Shown: piece by piece, positions 11,001 to 24,619 of the stretch | Layout of the letters: each line of letters starts with the position of its first letter | How positions within the stretch are numbered: the stretch's first letter is position 1 | Assembly (NCBI GenBank): GCA_013399855.1 | Contig: VXAY01002115.1 | Span: 1,585,630 to 1,649,629 of the forward strand | DNA from: Oxyruncus cristatus | Lineage: Eukaryota; Chordata; Aves; Passeriformes; Cotingidae | Direction of reading: 5' to 3' | DNA: 64,000 bases | The notes under the pieces: model-generated | Seen by the model: only the letters and a program-made list of their open reading frames with translations | What the model was told of the DNA's origin: nothing | Databases searched by the model: none | Position numbers and translations under genes: made by a program

Positions 11001-14000
11001 GTGCTTTGGCTTCCTGGCATGACACCACTTAGAGCCTTTCCAGTGAGTGCCACTGATACCCATTTGCACTCCAGAAGCAGTGCCAGGTACTGCAGCATGC
11101 ACAGGGTGACCACTTACTGACAGGCTGCTGTGGGCTGTGATTTGAACTGTTCTGCAACTGTGCTGCTGTTATTTTTTGGGCTTCATCCACTCATGTCAGA
11201 CACCACTGACAACCTGCTCTGCTTAGAAGACAGAGGCAAGTCTCATGTTAATGTGAACTGAACCTTCCACTTGTAGCATGAATGATGCAATTTTCCTCCC
11301 CTGCTATTACCTGCTGTTCTTGCAGCCTATTTAGTATACAGGGAAAAAAAGTCTTGCTTACTGATAGATCAGGATATATGAAGTACTCTTTTATTTTGGA
11401 TATGCAGTCAGTATTGCTGGTATATCTTAATTTACACAACCCCTGATTTTTTTGTAGTCAAGATATGTGTCCAAAGCACAGCTGACAAACCAAGGACAAT
11501 ATTTTTTAATGCTTTTTTATCCCCGAGCCACAAGGCAGAATCCCTTTAGGTAACTGAAATAAGTTCTGCCTTAATATAACACTTCTGTAAAATGCCTAGA
11601 TTCCCTTACTAATTCTAGGATTTTGTGCAGCTCAGAACAGCTTTAACAGAACTTTTTCTAAACATCTTTCTTACTTCATGTCCAGCTGCTGTTGCTCCTG
11701 TTCCCACCAAAAGGCAGCCATTCCAAGATGACAAGGACCTTAAAAGTTGCAGTGTCATGGCAGCTGATCTTTCCAAGTGGTGGGTTAGAAACTGAGGATG
11801 TTGCTTAGTACTGAGAATCACCAAGGTATGTTTGGGATGTGCATTTAAACACGCAGACTTTCCCTGGCATTGAGGGGATTGCCTACAGATATTTAGTATT
11901 TGATATATCACTTACTCAAGATTTGGAAAGTACTTGAGTAGTAAGCCTGAGGGTTAGCAGAAGAACTGTGTGATAAGCCTTAGATCTCACAGAAGAACTG
12001 ATAGCAAGACCTACCTTTTCACTCCCCCTCTGATTATACAGCAGCGCAACAGGGCTTTGCAGTGACAGATACAGCCTAACTGAGGGAGGCAGAGGATGAA
12101 CCACGGCTGGTTTCCAGTCAGTTTTGAGGTGGTTTTTTTTCTTTTAAAGTGACTAGTCCGTAGCTCCATTTCTGAGAAGGTTCCTTGAGCCTCTGACTCA
12201 AAGAGAGACCTCTCTGGATGGGTAAAGCAGTAGCTGGAGTGGGAGAGAAACTGCTGCCTGCTCGGAGCACGTTCCCCTCTGCAAACACGGGGGCAGCTGC
12301 TTTTGATCTGTGGCTTCTCACTGCTATTGTGTGAGGGAATCACACTCCCGAGTTTCAGGAGCCACAACAGAGACTAAGTAAAGCCGTGGCTCATTTAGGA
12401 CTGGGTGTTATTTTAATAAGCTTAATAAATCCTATATAGGACTGAAAGTTTCTTTGGAGTTCTCAGTCCTGCAAAGCAGCGCTCTCGGGCTGACCTTTGA
12501 GCCTTGTACACTGCAGAGCTCGGAAAAAACTGCACCAGTTCTGTGCTGCACCAATTTCAGCAGCATCAGCAAGCCCAGTGTGGGTAGCTCCCCAGCTTTA
12601 GCAGCTGTTTTTCAGCATCAGGTTGACCAGACATTGTACTTGCAAAGGGCTTCCAGTGCCACAGGTCACCCCGGCCGCAGTCAGTCACACAGCTCCAGAA
12701 GGTCCATACCCATGGAGAAACAAACCCATCTGCTTTGTGAAACAAGTACCCAGAGAAGATCAGGAGTTGGCATCGTTCTTGTTAACCAAACCCATCACAT
12801 GACTTACGCTGAAATGTTCATGAATGTTACCACTGTTCTTGCGAACCACGGATGGCAAGGATTTGTTTCATGTGCAGCATGGACACTGACCTTCAAAGGG
12901 AAAAACTCCTTGCAGCACCATTTATCTCACTTTGGGCAAAGCAGGGTGATGAAGTGGTATATTTTCTTTTAAAAGTACTATCACAGCTGTTTTCTGGCTA
13001 CATTACAATTTTATTAATGGACGTGTATTTTAAGTTATCTGTTCTTGGACAGCCTACTTTGGAACACTCAAACTAAAAAATGGCTTTTATAAAATTATTG
13101 TAGTGTGCTTTACTACCAAATGCTGAGAAATATGGTAGATAGACCAAGAAAATTAAAAGCCCTAGGGCTAAATTTTTTTTTAAGAGTCACTTAAAAAACA
13201 GAGGTTCACCTAAGCAAGTTGACCTTGCTCATTCCAGTGCTGGAGAGCTTTGGTTGTGCATAGCTGTGTTTGAATAACATATCAGAACATATCAGAACCT
13301 ACCAGTGGCGTTAGGCTTTGTGGCCTCCACTAAGACAGAATCTACAGCTTTTGATTCAGGTGATCAGTGAAATGCCCAACATGTCATTTGAAAGGTTTTC
13401 AGGTGCCTAAAACCAAAACATACAAACATACCTGAGGGTCTGGCTCTTAAGGGGAAATATCCACAACTTTTCAGAGTGCTCCCGGTGCAAAAGGTTGTGG
13501 TTCTCTTTCAGAAAGCCTGGAAAGTAAGACAGGTTGTCCACAGCTGACTCCACAGAAAACTTGGTTTCAGAATTAACTCAGTATTTTTGGACTCTCATGT
13601 AGGCCACAAAAGTGCTACAAGGGCATGGAAGTGTCACTTACTTCCCTCAGTATATAAACAATATACAATATAGACAATACATAAACCACTAACTCAAAGT
13701 ATTTAAACTCTTTCCTTCCACTTTAGTGATGCTTTATGTGCCTGCTTTCAGAACATTCCTAAAGTGTTCTGTTTCAGTTCGTTTCATTGGTATTTTTTAA
13801 TTCCCGACATGGGGTTTTAAAAAACCCAAACACAGAATTTTTAAGGGTTTTTTTTTCGGAAGGTAAATTGTTTAATTTTTACAGCATGTGCAGTTTTCAT
13901 AGATGACTTCTTTTTAAGGTTTTGCACTTAGGTGGTATTATGACTCTAAATAAATTCAAATAAATATTTAGCACTTGAACCTTCTGCAGACAAACGAGGC

Positions 14001-14837
14001 TGTTGTTGTCCTGTTTCCAAAAGGGTCCAGATCCATGTGGATGTAAAGCAGTTTGTAGACAGATGTGGGTAATTATATAGTTGTTTAAAATGATCCAGTA
14101 TAGCACTGCTCTCTTTGGCCACGTGACTGAACACATGGGCACAGCTTTAAGACAATAAGTAATAAACTTTTTGTGTAGCAGGAATAAAAACTGGGGCACA
14201 GAACTGAACACTGCACATCTTCCTTGCATTTAATTTGGCCATTTTCTTTAGTCAAAATCGGGCCTTTTTAAAAGGAGGCGCCTTGTTTTTCTGAACAATA
14301 AAACAAAGAAGTGACTTGTATCGATCCGGTGAAGGCAGTTATTACAGTCCCACACTTCATAAAAATGTTCTCCCTCAAAATTATGTGAAATAACATGAAT
14401 TAGAATGTTAAACACAAGTGATGAACAGGAACACTTAGGGTGAAGTTTCAGAATACGGCTCCAAAGCAGCTACAAAATTTTAGACAGAGCTATCCCATTA
14501 GCTCCCAAATCTTACAAAATGTAAAGAAACACAGAGGCCATCTCTTCATTCAGCTGCAAACCACTCTGCATGATTTAAGGTTTGGAAAATGAAATTAGTT
14601 AAAAGATATAAAAGGCACCGGTGGCTGGAAGTTTAGCCATCACAAATTAAGAGTTGAGATGCACTTTTTTACATTAACGTTACAGCATTTTATTTATAGG
14701 ACTTTGATCGCTACCAGCAGTGCTGTACTTTCTGTGAATCACTTCAAATTAAGATGCAATGATTTTCTCATCATGTGGTTTCAGTGAATCAGAATTTGGG
14801 ACCTGGTGCAGAACTGCTGAATGAAGGACAGGACGTT

Positions 14838-14912
14838 CCTGTGTGACCCAGGATGGGGTTGTTGGGTAGAAATGTCCCTTCTGGCCTCAAATCTGTGGCT
14901 CTGTGAGCCTGC
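14838..14912 (+). mobile_element. Possible CR1 LINE 3' tail
   Basis: The segment ends cccttctggcctcaaatctg followed by tggctctgtgag, which resembles a forward CR1 3' terminus. It is short and the upstream part is not recognisable, so chance or another LINE tail remains possible. Confidence 0.4.
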
Positions 14913-17900
14913 AAATAATGTCATGGCACACAAATAAGCAAGTCCAGGCCCTCATAATGAAAAGGAAACGGGTTCCTCTTAAACAGAAGTGATGTTGGTA
15001 CTTCTTCAGTGCCCTGGGATGCAAAACTTATTCTAGATCTGTATTCTGTGCTTATTTGGGTTTTAATGTTATCAAAACCCTGCATCCCCAAGGCTTTATA
15101 GCCACAGAATAAACAATTGCCCAAAAAAAGGAAAAACTTGGTGACATTTAAAAAAAGTTTGTGCTCTCTCAGGTCACTCCTTCCAGAAGGCCACTATTAG
15201 TCTTGTGTTTTTCATTTTTAGACTGTGCTAGACACCAGAAATGCTGGAAACCTCCTGCTCAGACATTCAGAACCTGTTTCACCATTATTTTCAGAACATC
15301 TGATGAACAGGATATTATCAGCTTTTTATGTTAAATGCTGGTTAAAAATCTATAGTTTGAAGAAAGGCCTGGTGACCAGCTGCTGGAAAATGAGTTCTAG
15401 TGTGAAGAAACTATCAAGTGCATATCACTCTAATGGAGCAGAAATGTTCAGTACTTTATGCTGTGACAAATAACAAGCAATTTCAGACTCTCTTTAGAAT
15501 TATACGTTTTCTCACTGTACACACAGCATATTTAGATTATCACAGGATGCCCTTCATTGCACAATGCCCACAATTACTTACATAATTAGATTTCATGTTG
15601 CTGACTTAGGAGTCTGTAACTAGAGAGGCATCAGAGAAGGAAAAGAACCAAAATCCTAAAATACAGACGTGGGTTAAAGAGAGCCTGAAAAATATCTTTG
15701 CTCTCTAAATATCTACCATTAAAAAAAAAAAAAAATGAGGCCAATTTTATTGTGGAAAATAAATAGCAGTTCTGCTCCTTACAAAACACTGAAGTGGCTT
15801 ATTGATTAACTTGGACAGGACTGTCCATTGTTGATATGTCTGGGATTCTGAAGGGTCTAACACATGAGAAAGTACATCACTAAAACAACTGACAGTCAAT
15901 TATCTTGAATAAAAATTATATTCTATGACCATCAGAGGAATTTATTAAACACCTCAGAGTGCTCACCTGAGTAAGGAACACTTTCAGCAGAATGTAGGAG
16001 ATGTCCAGGTGATTCAGACACTCTGCCCTTCCTCACTGTCACCTTCAGAAGACTTTCCAGCCATTTAGATGGAAACTGGAGACTGTTCCATCCATTTTTC
16101 CCATGTCATCTCACTGGCACTTATCCTTATGTTGTAAAACATCTCTAGTTCCCTTTAGAAGCAACTCACGGGTGCAAACCTGCCTTTTAACACCTGCACT
16201 GACTTTAATTGTTGCATTAATGGGATCACCAAGGCAAGAGCTGTAAAGATCCTGCAGCATCTGGAGCTGCCTGGGCTGTCTGTGCCCTGCACACCCTGTG
16301 ACATCCAGCAGCCAAGGGCAAGGTCTTCTCCAGAATAACACCGAATTTTTATCCAGCAAAGCCAACATCTCTGTCTTGGGGGCACTCTGAGCAATCATTA
16401 GCACTCGTCTGACAGCCACGCTGCGCGAGATGTTGTGATTAACATATTCGGACCATTTAATTCCAAGAACAAGTCAGACGTGATGACACGCTGCACATTA
16501 AAGGGAGGTGCTCCCTGCTCTGAGCTCCACCTTTTATGCTGCTGAATAATAGTAAGGATCATTAGGATCCATGCGGTAGGATAGGTTTCCACGGTGCTTT
16601 GTAACCACGAAAATAACATTTCAGAGGGGTAATTGGGTAAGTACATACTCCGTAGGGAAATCCTCTGAAGACAAACTGTCAGTTTGTTTAAATCCTTCCG
16701 TGTCCACCTGAAGTTTCTTGTTTCCTTGGAATTAACCATGTGCAGATCACCTTGAAATCTTCAAAACATAAAATATTTTATTATTGTTGTTACTGTTATT
16801 ATCTAGAAACAAGTTTAGTTGTGTTCTAGATACATTATATCATTTATCATCCCTCAGAATATTCCAAAAGGATGAGGTTTATGTTCCTTCATTAGACTAC
16901 AGCTGACAAGCATAATAAAAGCAATACTTCTCCAATATTTACCAGTATTTCTGCTGCAGCAGTAAGAACACAGCACTCCTCCATCATGGGTGTTACTGTT
17001 TATTTCTGCAGTATTTTTTCTATGAGTGCCTTTGTACATAACTGCTCTTTGGAGGAAAAGAGCACTGGAAGGTTGATCAGAAATTCCTTCTGTTATTCCA
17101 GAGCCATTTAATCCAGGTGTTGTCTTTGTCCCATATATTCATTTTATGAGTCTCTTCCCCCTCTCAAGTATGCCAGGATCCTCTGGGATTTTTCAGGACA
17201 TGATACTGAATAATCTACTCCCAAATTATGGGATAGAACCAGCAGCGAGAGCCAGTGCTAAATGCAGCCAGAAAGCACAAGTTAATCTTGGGAATTTTTC
17301 CTGGTTTTTATTGCTCACTAGGCTTCAAAATAGTTGCTTCATCAAAATTTTCAGTTTGTAAATTGCTGTACATACAGATCATTTCAATGCACCTTTCCCA
17401 TTTTCAGCACCAGGTCTGAAATCACTGACAGGGCGTTTTTTTGGGTAAGGCACATAAAAATGAAGGGCTGACTAGTGAGGAGGACTAGAAACACAAATTC
17501 AGACCTTGAACCCATCTAAGCATCCCATCCTATCTTAGCACCAACCTCCAGGACAGGGACAGGAACTCCCAGGATATTTTTATTAGCATATTTCCTCCTA
17601 TCTTTGTGGTAGATGTATGGTAACTTAGCCCTCTTATCCCTGTCTTCAGTTCCTTCCTACTGCACGAAGGGCAGCTCAGCACATTTCACAGTTCACACCC
17701 CAGCTCAGCACATCCCTTGTTCTGCTTATGCCACGAGCACTGACTGTTCATACAAACACTGAAAATACACGGAATAATGACTTCCCAGTGTATCTCAGTA
17801 TTAAAAAATGTCCATTTAATGACTAAGAAAATCTTTTTAACCTTGTGAGCAGCTGCTTGGTACACCTCAGAGAGCAGATGGGTCTTGCTGTATGACCTGA

Positions 17901-18142
17901 AGGTGAACAAACTCTGATGGTATCAGGTCAAAGAAAGTTGGAAGTTCCGAGGTGCTCCTGGGAAGCTGCCTTCCAGCTGCCTGGTGGATCCAAACTCAGC
18001 TCAATTGAGTCAATTCACACACCCGCTTCCACAGATTGCATAGAACTCAGTTTTCCAAATGGAGCTGCTTTTCCAAGTGGAAAAGCATCAATAAAGAACT
18101 AATAAATTATTAGTAAATATTTTTGGGCAAAATGTATTTTAG

Positions 18143-18312
18143 ACTCATAGAATAATGTAGGTTGTAATGGACTTCTGGAGATCACCTGATCCAACCCTTT
18201 GCTTAAGGCAGCACCGACTTAATTAGGTTAGTCAAGGTCTTGTTAAGTTGTGAATATCTCCAAGGGTGGATATTCCCCAGCCTCTCTGGACATCTGTCCC
18301 AGCACTTGACTA
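18143..18312 (-). mobile_element. CR1 LINE fragment, 3' end, reverse orientation
   Basis: The + strand starts actcatagaataatgtaggt, passes through gagatcacctgatccaaccc and gaatatctccaagggtggat, and ends near cccagcacttgac. This is the reverse complement of a CR1 3' region. It is diverged, with small gaps, so it is an older copy. Confidence 0.8.
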
Positions 18313-20344
18313 CATGTATGGTTCATGCTAGGGATGACAGTGAGGACAGCAGAAGATTATTACTGACTCATTAGAACTAGTTTAATCAGGTGTGAGATTC
18401 ACAAAGAGTCCTAGGAGTTAAAACTCCTTTTTGTAAGTTCATAAACCACTTGCAAGTGGGATCTTGGTACTGAATATGACTCAGAGGCTTGTTATCCTAA
18501 AGTGGGAATTTAAGCTTCCATTCATGAAGTATCTGGAAAACAGTTTGGGTGTTGGAGCACCAACGTGTGTCGGTCCCTGCACTAACCCTCAGTTAATAAC
18601 AAGCAGACAGCTGCAGCCTTCCACAGCTCCAGTTTGGGACTGGCACAGCGCCACGGAAAGAACATACACCACCCTAATCCCAGGGAGACAAATGTTGGGA
18701 ATAAATCTCAGAAACCCTACATTTATAAAAATATAGTGCCCCATTCTACAGAGGGACGTGGAACAAAGCCCTTTGCCACATCACTGCTGCGAATGCATCC
18801 AGGAGCAGCTGAGGTATTAACACAACCGCCAAGTTGGGAATCTGACTAACAAATACATGGAAAATTCCCTCAGTAATATATTCACTACTTACATATTCAA
18901 TACTGCTTCGAGCACAGACATTTCTAAATGGTTCCTCAGCTCCATCAGGGTTCCAGTCTCACCCTGGCTCTTGACAGATCTGCCTCATCTCTAAAGAGAA
19001 AGAGAAAGTTTAGAAATGTGCACGTGGCTCCACAGGAACCCTTGGAGTGACCTGACAGGTGTTTGGAGCAGGATGGCAAGATCTGATCCTCTCCACCACA
19101 GAAACCCCAGTGTTGTTCCTGAGGACCTCCCTGAAAGGAGTAATGGATTCCAGTTGATAGCAACCCCTACAGCTGGAAGGACTGCCAAGACTTGGCTGAA
19201 ACCTTATCGTGAGGAATAATGATGAGCTGAAGGAACTCGGGGCTCATCAGTTGACACGTCCTTAGCTTGTGTGAATGACCAGGGCTGATACAGGACTCTC
19301 TGAGACCAAGCAATGGGGCCCATCTTGCCAAAGTCAGGCACAGCCTCCCAGTCTGTGAGCGAAGGGGCTGCTCCCAGAGCCCAGCTCTTTCCTCCAGAGC
19401 ATCCTCAGGTGAAATCAGTGACTCTGCTTTTACACTTTCCATGTCTGTGTTCAGAGCACTGTCCCCACTTGTTAAATTCAGCTTTCCAATCAGCTGCACT
19501 CTCAGATGATTTAAGATGCATCTGTCTGATGAACACTGACAGTTTTCATAGCTGCCTTTACTACTGTCCATAAGAGAGTTTGTTCCTTCCAAGCACCAGT
19601 AGGAAGTTGGTTTTACACTGGGCTGAACTCAGGTCTCAAACACAAATTAAATCTGCAGTGAAAACCAATGCAATAATTGAGGCCAGAACTTGGCCTACTG
19701 ACCCTGCTCATCTGAATGCTATTTCTGAGGGGATAATGATGTATTATTCTTCCTTTTTGACAATTACTCCTTCACAGATAATTTTTGGAATTTTCTGTGC
19801 CATTTTTCTGTAATGTTGCTCTGGTATCCTGGATACTTCGCTGTAAAATCCTGTGCTCCTGTCATGCTATCATAGTTGCCTAAAGCAAATTTCTTTATTC
19901 CTTTTTTCTGCTCTACCTTTCTTTTTGGCTCTTTCCTGTATTTTGCCACCACATTAACTTCATTTGTGTAACCAAGAAAATGAAGAATTCTACTGAATTC
20001 TGAAAGAAACCTTTGTGCATCGTGAGTTTTCTTCTCTTATCCCACTACTTTACAAACTGCTACTTCAGCTTTTTACTCAAAGGATCACCCCTCAGCCTTC
20101 TGTATTGTGCAGTTATCTATTTTTAGCCCTTTCCTTTTTAAACCTCTCCCTGCATGGTATTATTCACAAGTTTGACTGTTACTACCTTTGCACTATGGAT
20201 GCTCCCAACCAGTTGCCTCCTAGTCTGGACAGAGAGTATGAAGTGGGTCTATGATTTCTCCTTCTGATCTCTCCTAATCCCTGTCCAGTCACTAATAGAA
20301 CACGGCCAGAGTTCTACATTTTCTTGTCCCTTCTGTGTCAGTGG

Positions 20345-20983
20345 TGGGGAGGGGCCTGGCAGATTGGCTGCATCCACTAAGGAAAGGGCTCTGTGCTGAC
20401 CGTGTTGGAAACAGCCCCGAGACGGCTGGAGATGCATCCTGTGCCTCGTGGCACTGCCTGGAACACCATCCTGGGCCTGGAAAAGCAAGTCCTGTGGAGA
20501 CATTGTCCCCAGAGAGGATGGAATCAGACCATGGGACCCATTTCACAAACAGCCTCACAGACACCTGGACCAGAGAGCTCAGTACTGAGGGGGGGATCAT
20601 ATTCCCTGTCATGCACCAGCCTCTGGGAAAACCGAACAGTACAACGGACTGTTAAAAACCACATGGAAAGCAATGGATGGTGGGACTTCAAACATCAGGA
20701 TCTACATTTAGCCAAGGCCACCTGGTCAGTTCACACCCAGGGCTCCACCAGCACAACTGTCCCTGCCCAGTCAGAACCTCCACTTACCATAGGAGGGGAT
20801 AAAGTCCCTGTGGTGCATATCAGGAATGTGTTAGGGAAGACAGTTGGGGTTAGTCTTGCCTCAAGCAAAGGCAGACCCACCCATGGGGTTGTTTTTGCTC
20901 CAGGACCTGTGTGCACTTGGTGGGTGACACAGAGGGATGGGGAAACACGATGTGTCCCTCAAGAGGATTTGCTTTTTGGGTGA
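20345..20983 (+). pseudogene. ERVL pol integrase remnant (broken)
   Basis: The frame from about 20393 to the TGA at 20981-20983 gives an integrase-like protein of some 196 residues. It spans the end of the catalytic core and the C-terminal domain, including a conserved Trp-Trp pair near the end. The upstream part of the domain is in another frame (the 20335 frame), so there is a frame change near 20385. Residues in the catalytic-core region look substituted, and the reverse transcriptase half is missing. It is a decayed fragment with no expected activity. Confidence 0.7.
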
Positions 20984-21298
20984 GAACAGCCTGTGATGTT
21001 GAATTGTACAGTGTTGGTTGCTGAATGGCACTGCCACTGTGTGTCATAACTCCTGGGGACAGTGAGGATGGACTGTTCCAGATGCAGCAGTCAGGAGCTC
21101 CTGATGCAGCTTGAACCACCCCACAGCACCCCAGCCCTCCTGCCCTGGAAGACCAGGACAGACAGACCCCAGTCATGGACTAAATGAACTCAACAGGCCT
21201 CTTGGAAGGACGGCCACTGACTGTGGAAATGACACCTGAGCTCATGTGTGTGTATGGATGTTGGAAGGTGAAGGATCTTGGCACCTTGGGGTGGAGAA

Positions 21299-21687
21299 TG
21301 TCCTGGTTCTGGCCAGGACAGGGTTAGGTTTTTGCAGTAGCTGGGAGGGCATGGCCAGGACCCTCCTGTTGTTTGATACCACCTCGTGTCATTGCCAGGG
21401 GCAGGGAAAGGGACTCTCTTCCAGGGAAAAGGGGTTCCTTCCATCTCAGAAAATGTGGTGGAGCCATCCAGTATTGTCTGTTATTGAGGAGCTCTTCCAG
21501 GGGAATAATTTATCTCTTTTTTTATTAACATTGTTGCTGTTACTGTTCTTATCTCATTGCTATTTCCAGTAAATTGTTCTTATCTTAACCCCCAGTCTTT
21601 GCCTTTTGTGCCTCCAGTTGGAGGGGGAGCAGTGGGTGGTTTTAGTGGGAGTACTAAATTAGAGAATATCCTTTCCAAACCATGACA
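21299..21687 (+). repeat. ERVL 3' LTR (TG...CA, about 389 bp)
   Basis: The LTR begins tgtcctggttctggccagga, the characteristic start of avian ERVL LTRs, and ends ccaaaccatgaca. A purine-rich stretch (ttggggtggagaa, 21286-21298) directly precedes it and acts as the polypurine-tract equivalent. An internal T-rich part (cagtaaattgttcttatctt) resembles the usual 3' portion. There is no second copy in the window to date it against. Confidence 0.75.
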
Positions 21688-21705
21688 ATCATTTCAAAAA
21701 CAGTT

Positions 21706-21880
21706 ATCACAGAATCACAGAACATGCTGAGCTGGGTGGGACCCACAAGGATCATCAAGTTCAGCTCCTGGCCCTGCACAGGACCCTCCCCAAGAGTCAC
21801 ACCGTGTGCCTGAGAGTATCATGCAAACACTTTTTGACCTCTGGCAGGCTTGGAGTGGTGACCATGTGTCTCCCCATGTG
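21706..21880 (-). mobile_element. CR1 LINE fragment next to the ERVL LTR
   Basis: The + strand reads atcacagaatcacagaacat, gctgagctgggtgggaccca, caaggatcatcaagttcagc, then aggcttggagtggtgaccat, a reverse-oriented CR1 3' end. The distal limit is blurred and could run to about 21950. It lies 19 bp from the end of the LTR. Confidence 0.85.
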
Positions 21881-24619
21881 CAGGAGCTACAAAACACATA
21901 CTGCCACTGGAGATTCTTCCCCAAAAATTGCTATCTCACATCCCAGATCTTGGAGTAACTATGTCTGATTGTTCACTCGTCTTGTTTTCCAACCCAGAGC
22001 CTTAATTTTCACCAAGCTGTCATTTCAGTCTGAGGCATGTTCCTTGAAAATCTCTACAAAACTATTGCATTATCCTCTCTCTGAGATCACTGTAAAATTC
22101 CCGTCAGTACAACGGCCACCTGAGCTGAGCAATAACCCTTTGTACCCCCTCAATACTCTGTAGCCCTCTCTCTCATGGCCTCGGTGTGTGAGCTGTGCAG
22201 GGCCAGCAATCGCCCTCTTCGGCTGGTAAAGCCTCTCTGAACCTCTGAAATCTGAAATCCTCAGCACCTTTGGAAACACTGAGTGACAGATGGCTCCCCA
22301 AAACCAAGCCTTCCACTCCTTTGTGCTCCAGTTCACCACTTTGCTGTAAAAGGGCTAAGAAAATATTTCTGTACCTACCCCCCAAGAACATGTGGTTTAT
22401 TTTATGGCAGCCGTACCAGTAGCGTTTGTAAAGCAGTGAGTCACTGAGTGCTAGTACAGCAAGTAGCTCAAATATTTATTTATACTGTATTAGAGCTAAA
22501 CCTTTGTGTTTTTTTTTTAATGTGGAATCTTCACTTCTGACTAAGCTTCGGGATGTAAAAGTGTTGAACTGAAGTCCTGGCCTTGAGCTGAATCTCAATG
22601 AAGCCCACGTGGAGGAGAAAAAGGCTGGGTGAACTGTACAGCAGAACACTAAAACCAGCCAGGACTGAGCAAGGTAGAGGAGAACAAACTGCCAATGAAC
22701 ACAAAAGAAACCAGCATTAATTTTTTTCCTAATGATTTCATATGCAGGTTTTATGTAAATTAATAGTCGTTTCCTGCATTTCTGGACTTGCTTTAATGTT
22801 GAAGAGCACCTTTAGCGATAGTTGTATTTTTATTTTTCAACTGTTGCTTACACATTTCTACATCTCTTTGGAAACACGGTATTTTTCACAAGTTCCAGGC
22901 AGTAAAAACTGTGATCTGTTCACATAAACACTGGTTTGCATAGAAGTCTCTTCGAGTCCTGCTCCTGTTCCTATAAACTGCTTTTAAAAGAAAAACAAGC
23001 CTTCATGGTTTAAATCCCAGGGATTCCAGCTTTGACTTCACTTGCATCTAAGTAAAAAGGGAATAACTCTGCTGACTTGTAGCACTGTAAAGGAAGCATA
23101 GGCAGAATCAGAGCCTTACTAGGTTGTGCTGATAAACACATTTTCCACACACATACTCTTGGATGGTAATCTGGAGAATCCCCTTGAATTTGGCAGAGAA
23201 ACTTGAGAAAGGAGTCCACAGTATTAGAAAGCTGAGAGCCACACATGTGTCCAAAACAGCCAGCTCTTTGTAGAGCTTAGCAAAATATTTTGTCTCTTTG
23301 AATTTAGATTTCTCACTCATCCTTTAGTCATCTGTGATCGTCACAGAAATAGGCTGTGCAGGAACAGTTCTGCCTCGAGTAAACCCCGCCCGTGCCTCAG
23401 TTCCCTGGGACCAGCCGCTCACACTGGCTGTGGAGAGCTCTCTTACCATGGTAAATGGGAGCAGCAGTTATTTTTCACTTTGCTGGTCTACAAACCAGGA
23501 GGATATCTGTTGTTTCTAAATTTAAAGCGTGCACTGTAATGTACAAAACAAATGCGGCGGTACAGTAAAAACTCCCAGCTGTACTTTAGTGCTGAAATCA
23601 AGGCAAGCATTTGTCATCAACTTCAAATGTTCTAGACAGCACTGAGACAGATTCACTCCAGAATGGACTGTGCCAGTGAGGTTGTTGAGGGTGTGCTCAG
23701 AACTGACCATTTCTTAGCACAAGGGACACCCAGGATTTGGCTCCTTGCTTTGCTTACCTCAAGAACCATGCAATACAATAATGAACTGATTTATTGTACA
23801 AAAGAAAACGGGGCTTTGATAAACTAAATGTGTCATTGTGCTTTAAAATAAACAGAACCCTCCGTGTTCTTGTGTGCTGCACATGTTGACAATGTCTGTG
23901 AATCAAACCATCCATGGAGGAACAGACCCAAAGGGTCTCCCCCATACTGCAGAACAGTTTGTGATGACAGAGGTGCACTGCTGGATGGCAAAGGGAAAAA
24001 CCCTCCATACAAAGAACATTCTCGACATTACCTTGTCCTGGTGCTAAAGGGGACCCTTTATTTTTGGGGCACTTCTCATGCACCTTTGAAAACCATCATT
24101 CACTTTCCAAATGAAACCCTGAAATATTTGTTATGAAATGATTGCATTTAGGAATGAGCAGCTCTTTGCTGTTCAACCTGAGAGCGATAACCCTGGACAG
24201 AAGTATGTTCTGGGTCATGAAACGTGTCCAACATGAAAGTATCATATCCAGTATGATGTAAACGCCTACAGTGACAGGGACTACACAAGTTGACCAAAAA
24301 GTCCATTCCTGATCCCGGTGTCATCTGTTAGTTTTCCTTTTCCAAGGGGCAGTATCAGTCTGTACAGAAATGTCCTTCCTCCAGTGCAAGATTCCTCTGT
24401 ATGTTATTATTCCTCTTTGCTCCAAACCCCACAATGGTTGTGGCACTTCTACCACAGGTATTGTGTATACACATGCACTTAAATATCCTAATAGAGGAAA
24501 ATTATGTAGATTACCACCTTAAATTTATAGGGGGAGAGGGAAATGGCTTTAACAAACTGGGTTTGGAGTACTGTAAGTATTGACTGAAAGTTGCTGGACA
24601 CAAACCAAGAGGAGAGGTC

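Larger units (their letters stand above)
20340..21687 (+). mobile_element. 5'-truncated ERVL-type endogenous retrovirus: integrase end of pol plus 3' LTR
   Basis: The first 640 bp resemble the integrase end of an avian ERVL pol gene, including the catalytic-core and C-terminal regions. About 300 bp of internal non-coding DNA follow, then a purine-rich stretch and an LTR. I see no 5' LTR, gag, protease or reverse transcriptase, so it is a 3' remnant. The 5' limit is approximate (20260-20390). Neighbouring CR1 sequence begins only 19 bp after the LTR. Broken copies like this are common in bird introns and make no complete virus. Confidence 0.8.

Noticed and set aside
12454..12972. 172-codon + strand open frame in intron 1
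   Set aside because: No domain or family is recognisable, composition looks like translated non-coding DNA, and there is no splice, promoter or poly(A) context that supports a gene.
13749..13771. cagaaca...tgttctg inverted repeat resembling a steroid-receptor element
   Set aside because: The half-sites are 9 nt apart instead of the 3 nt required for a glucocorticoid or androgen response element.
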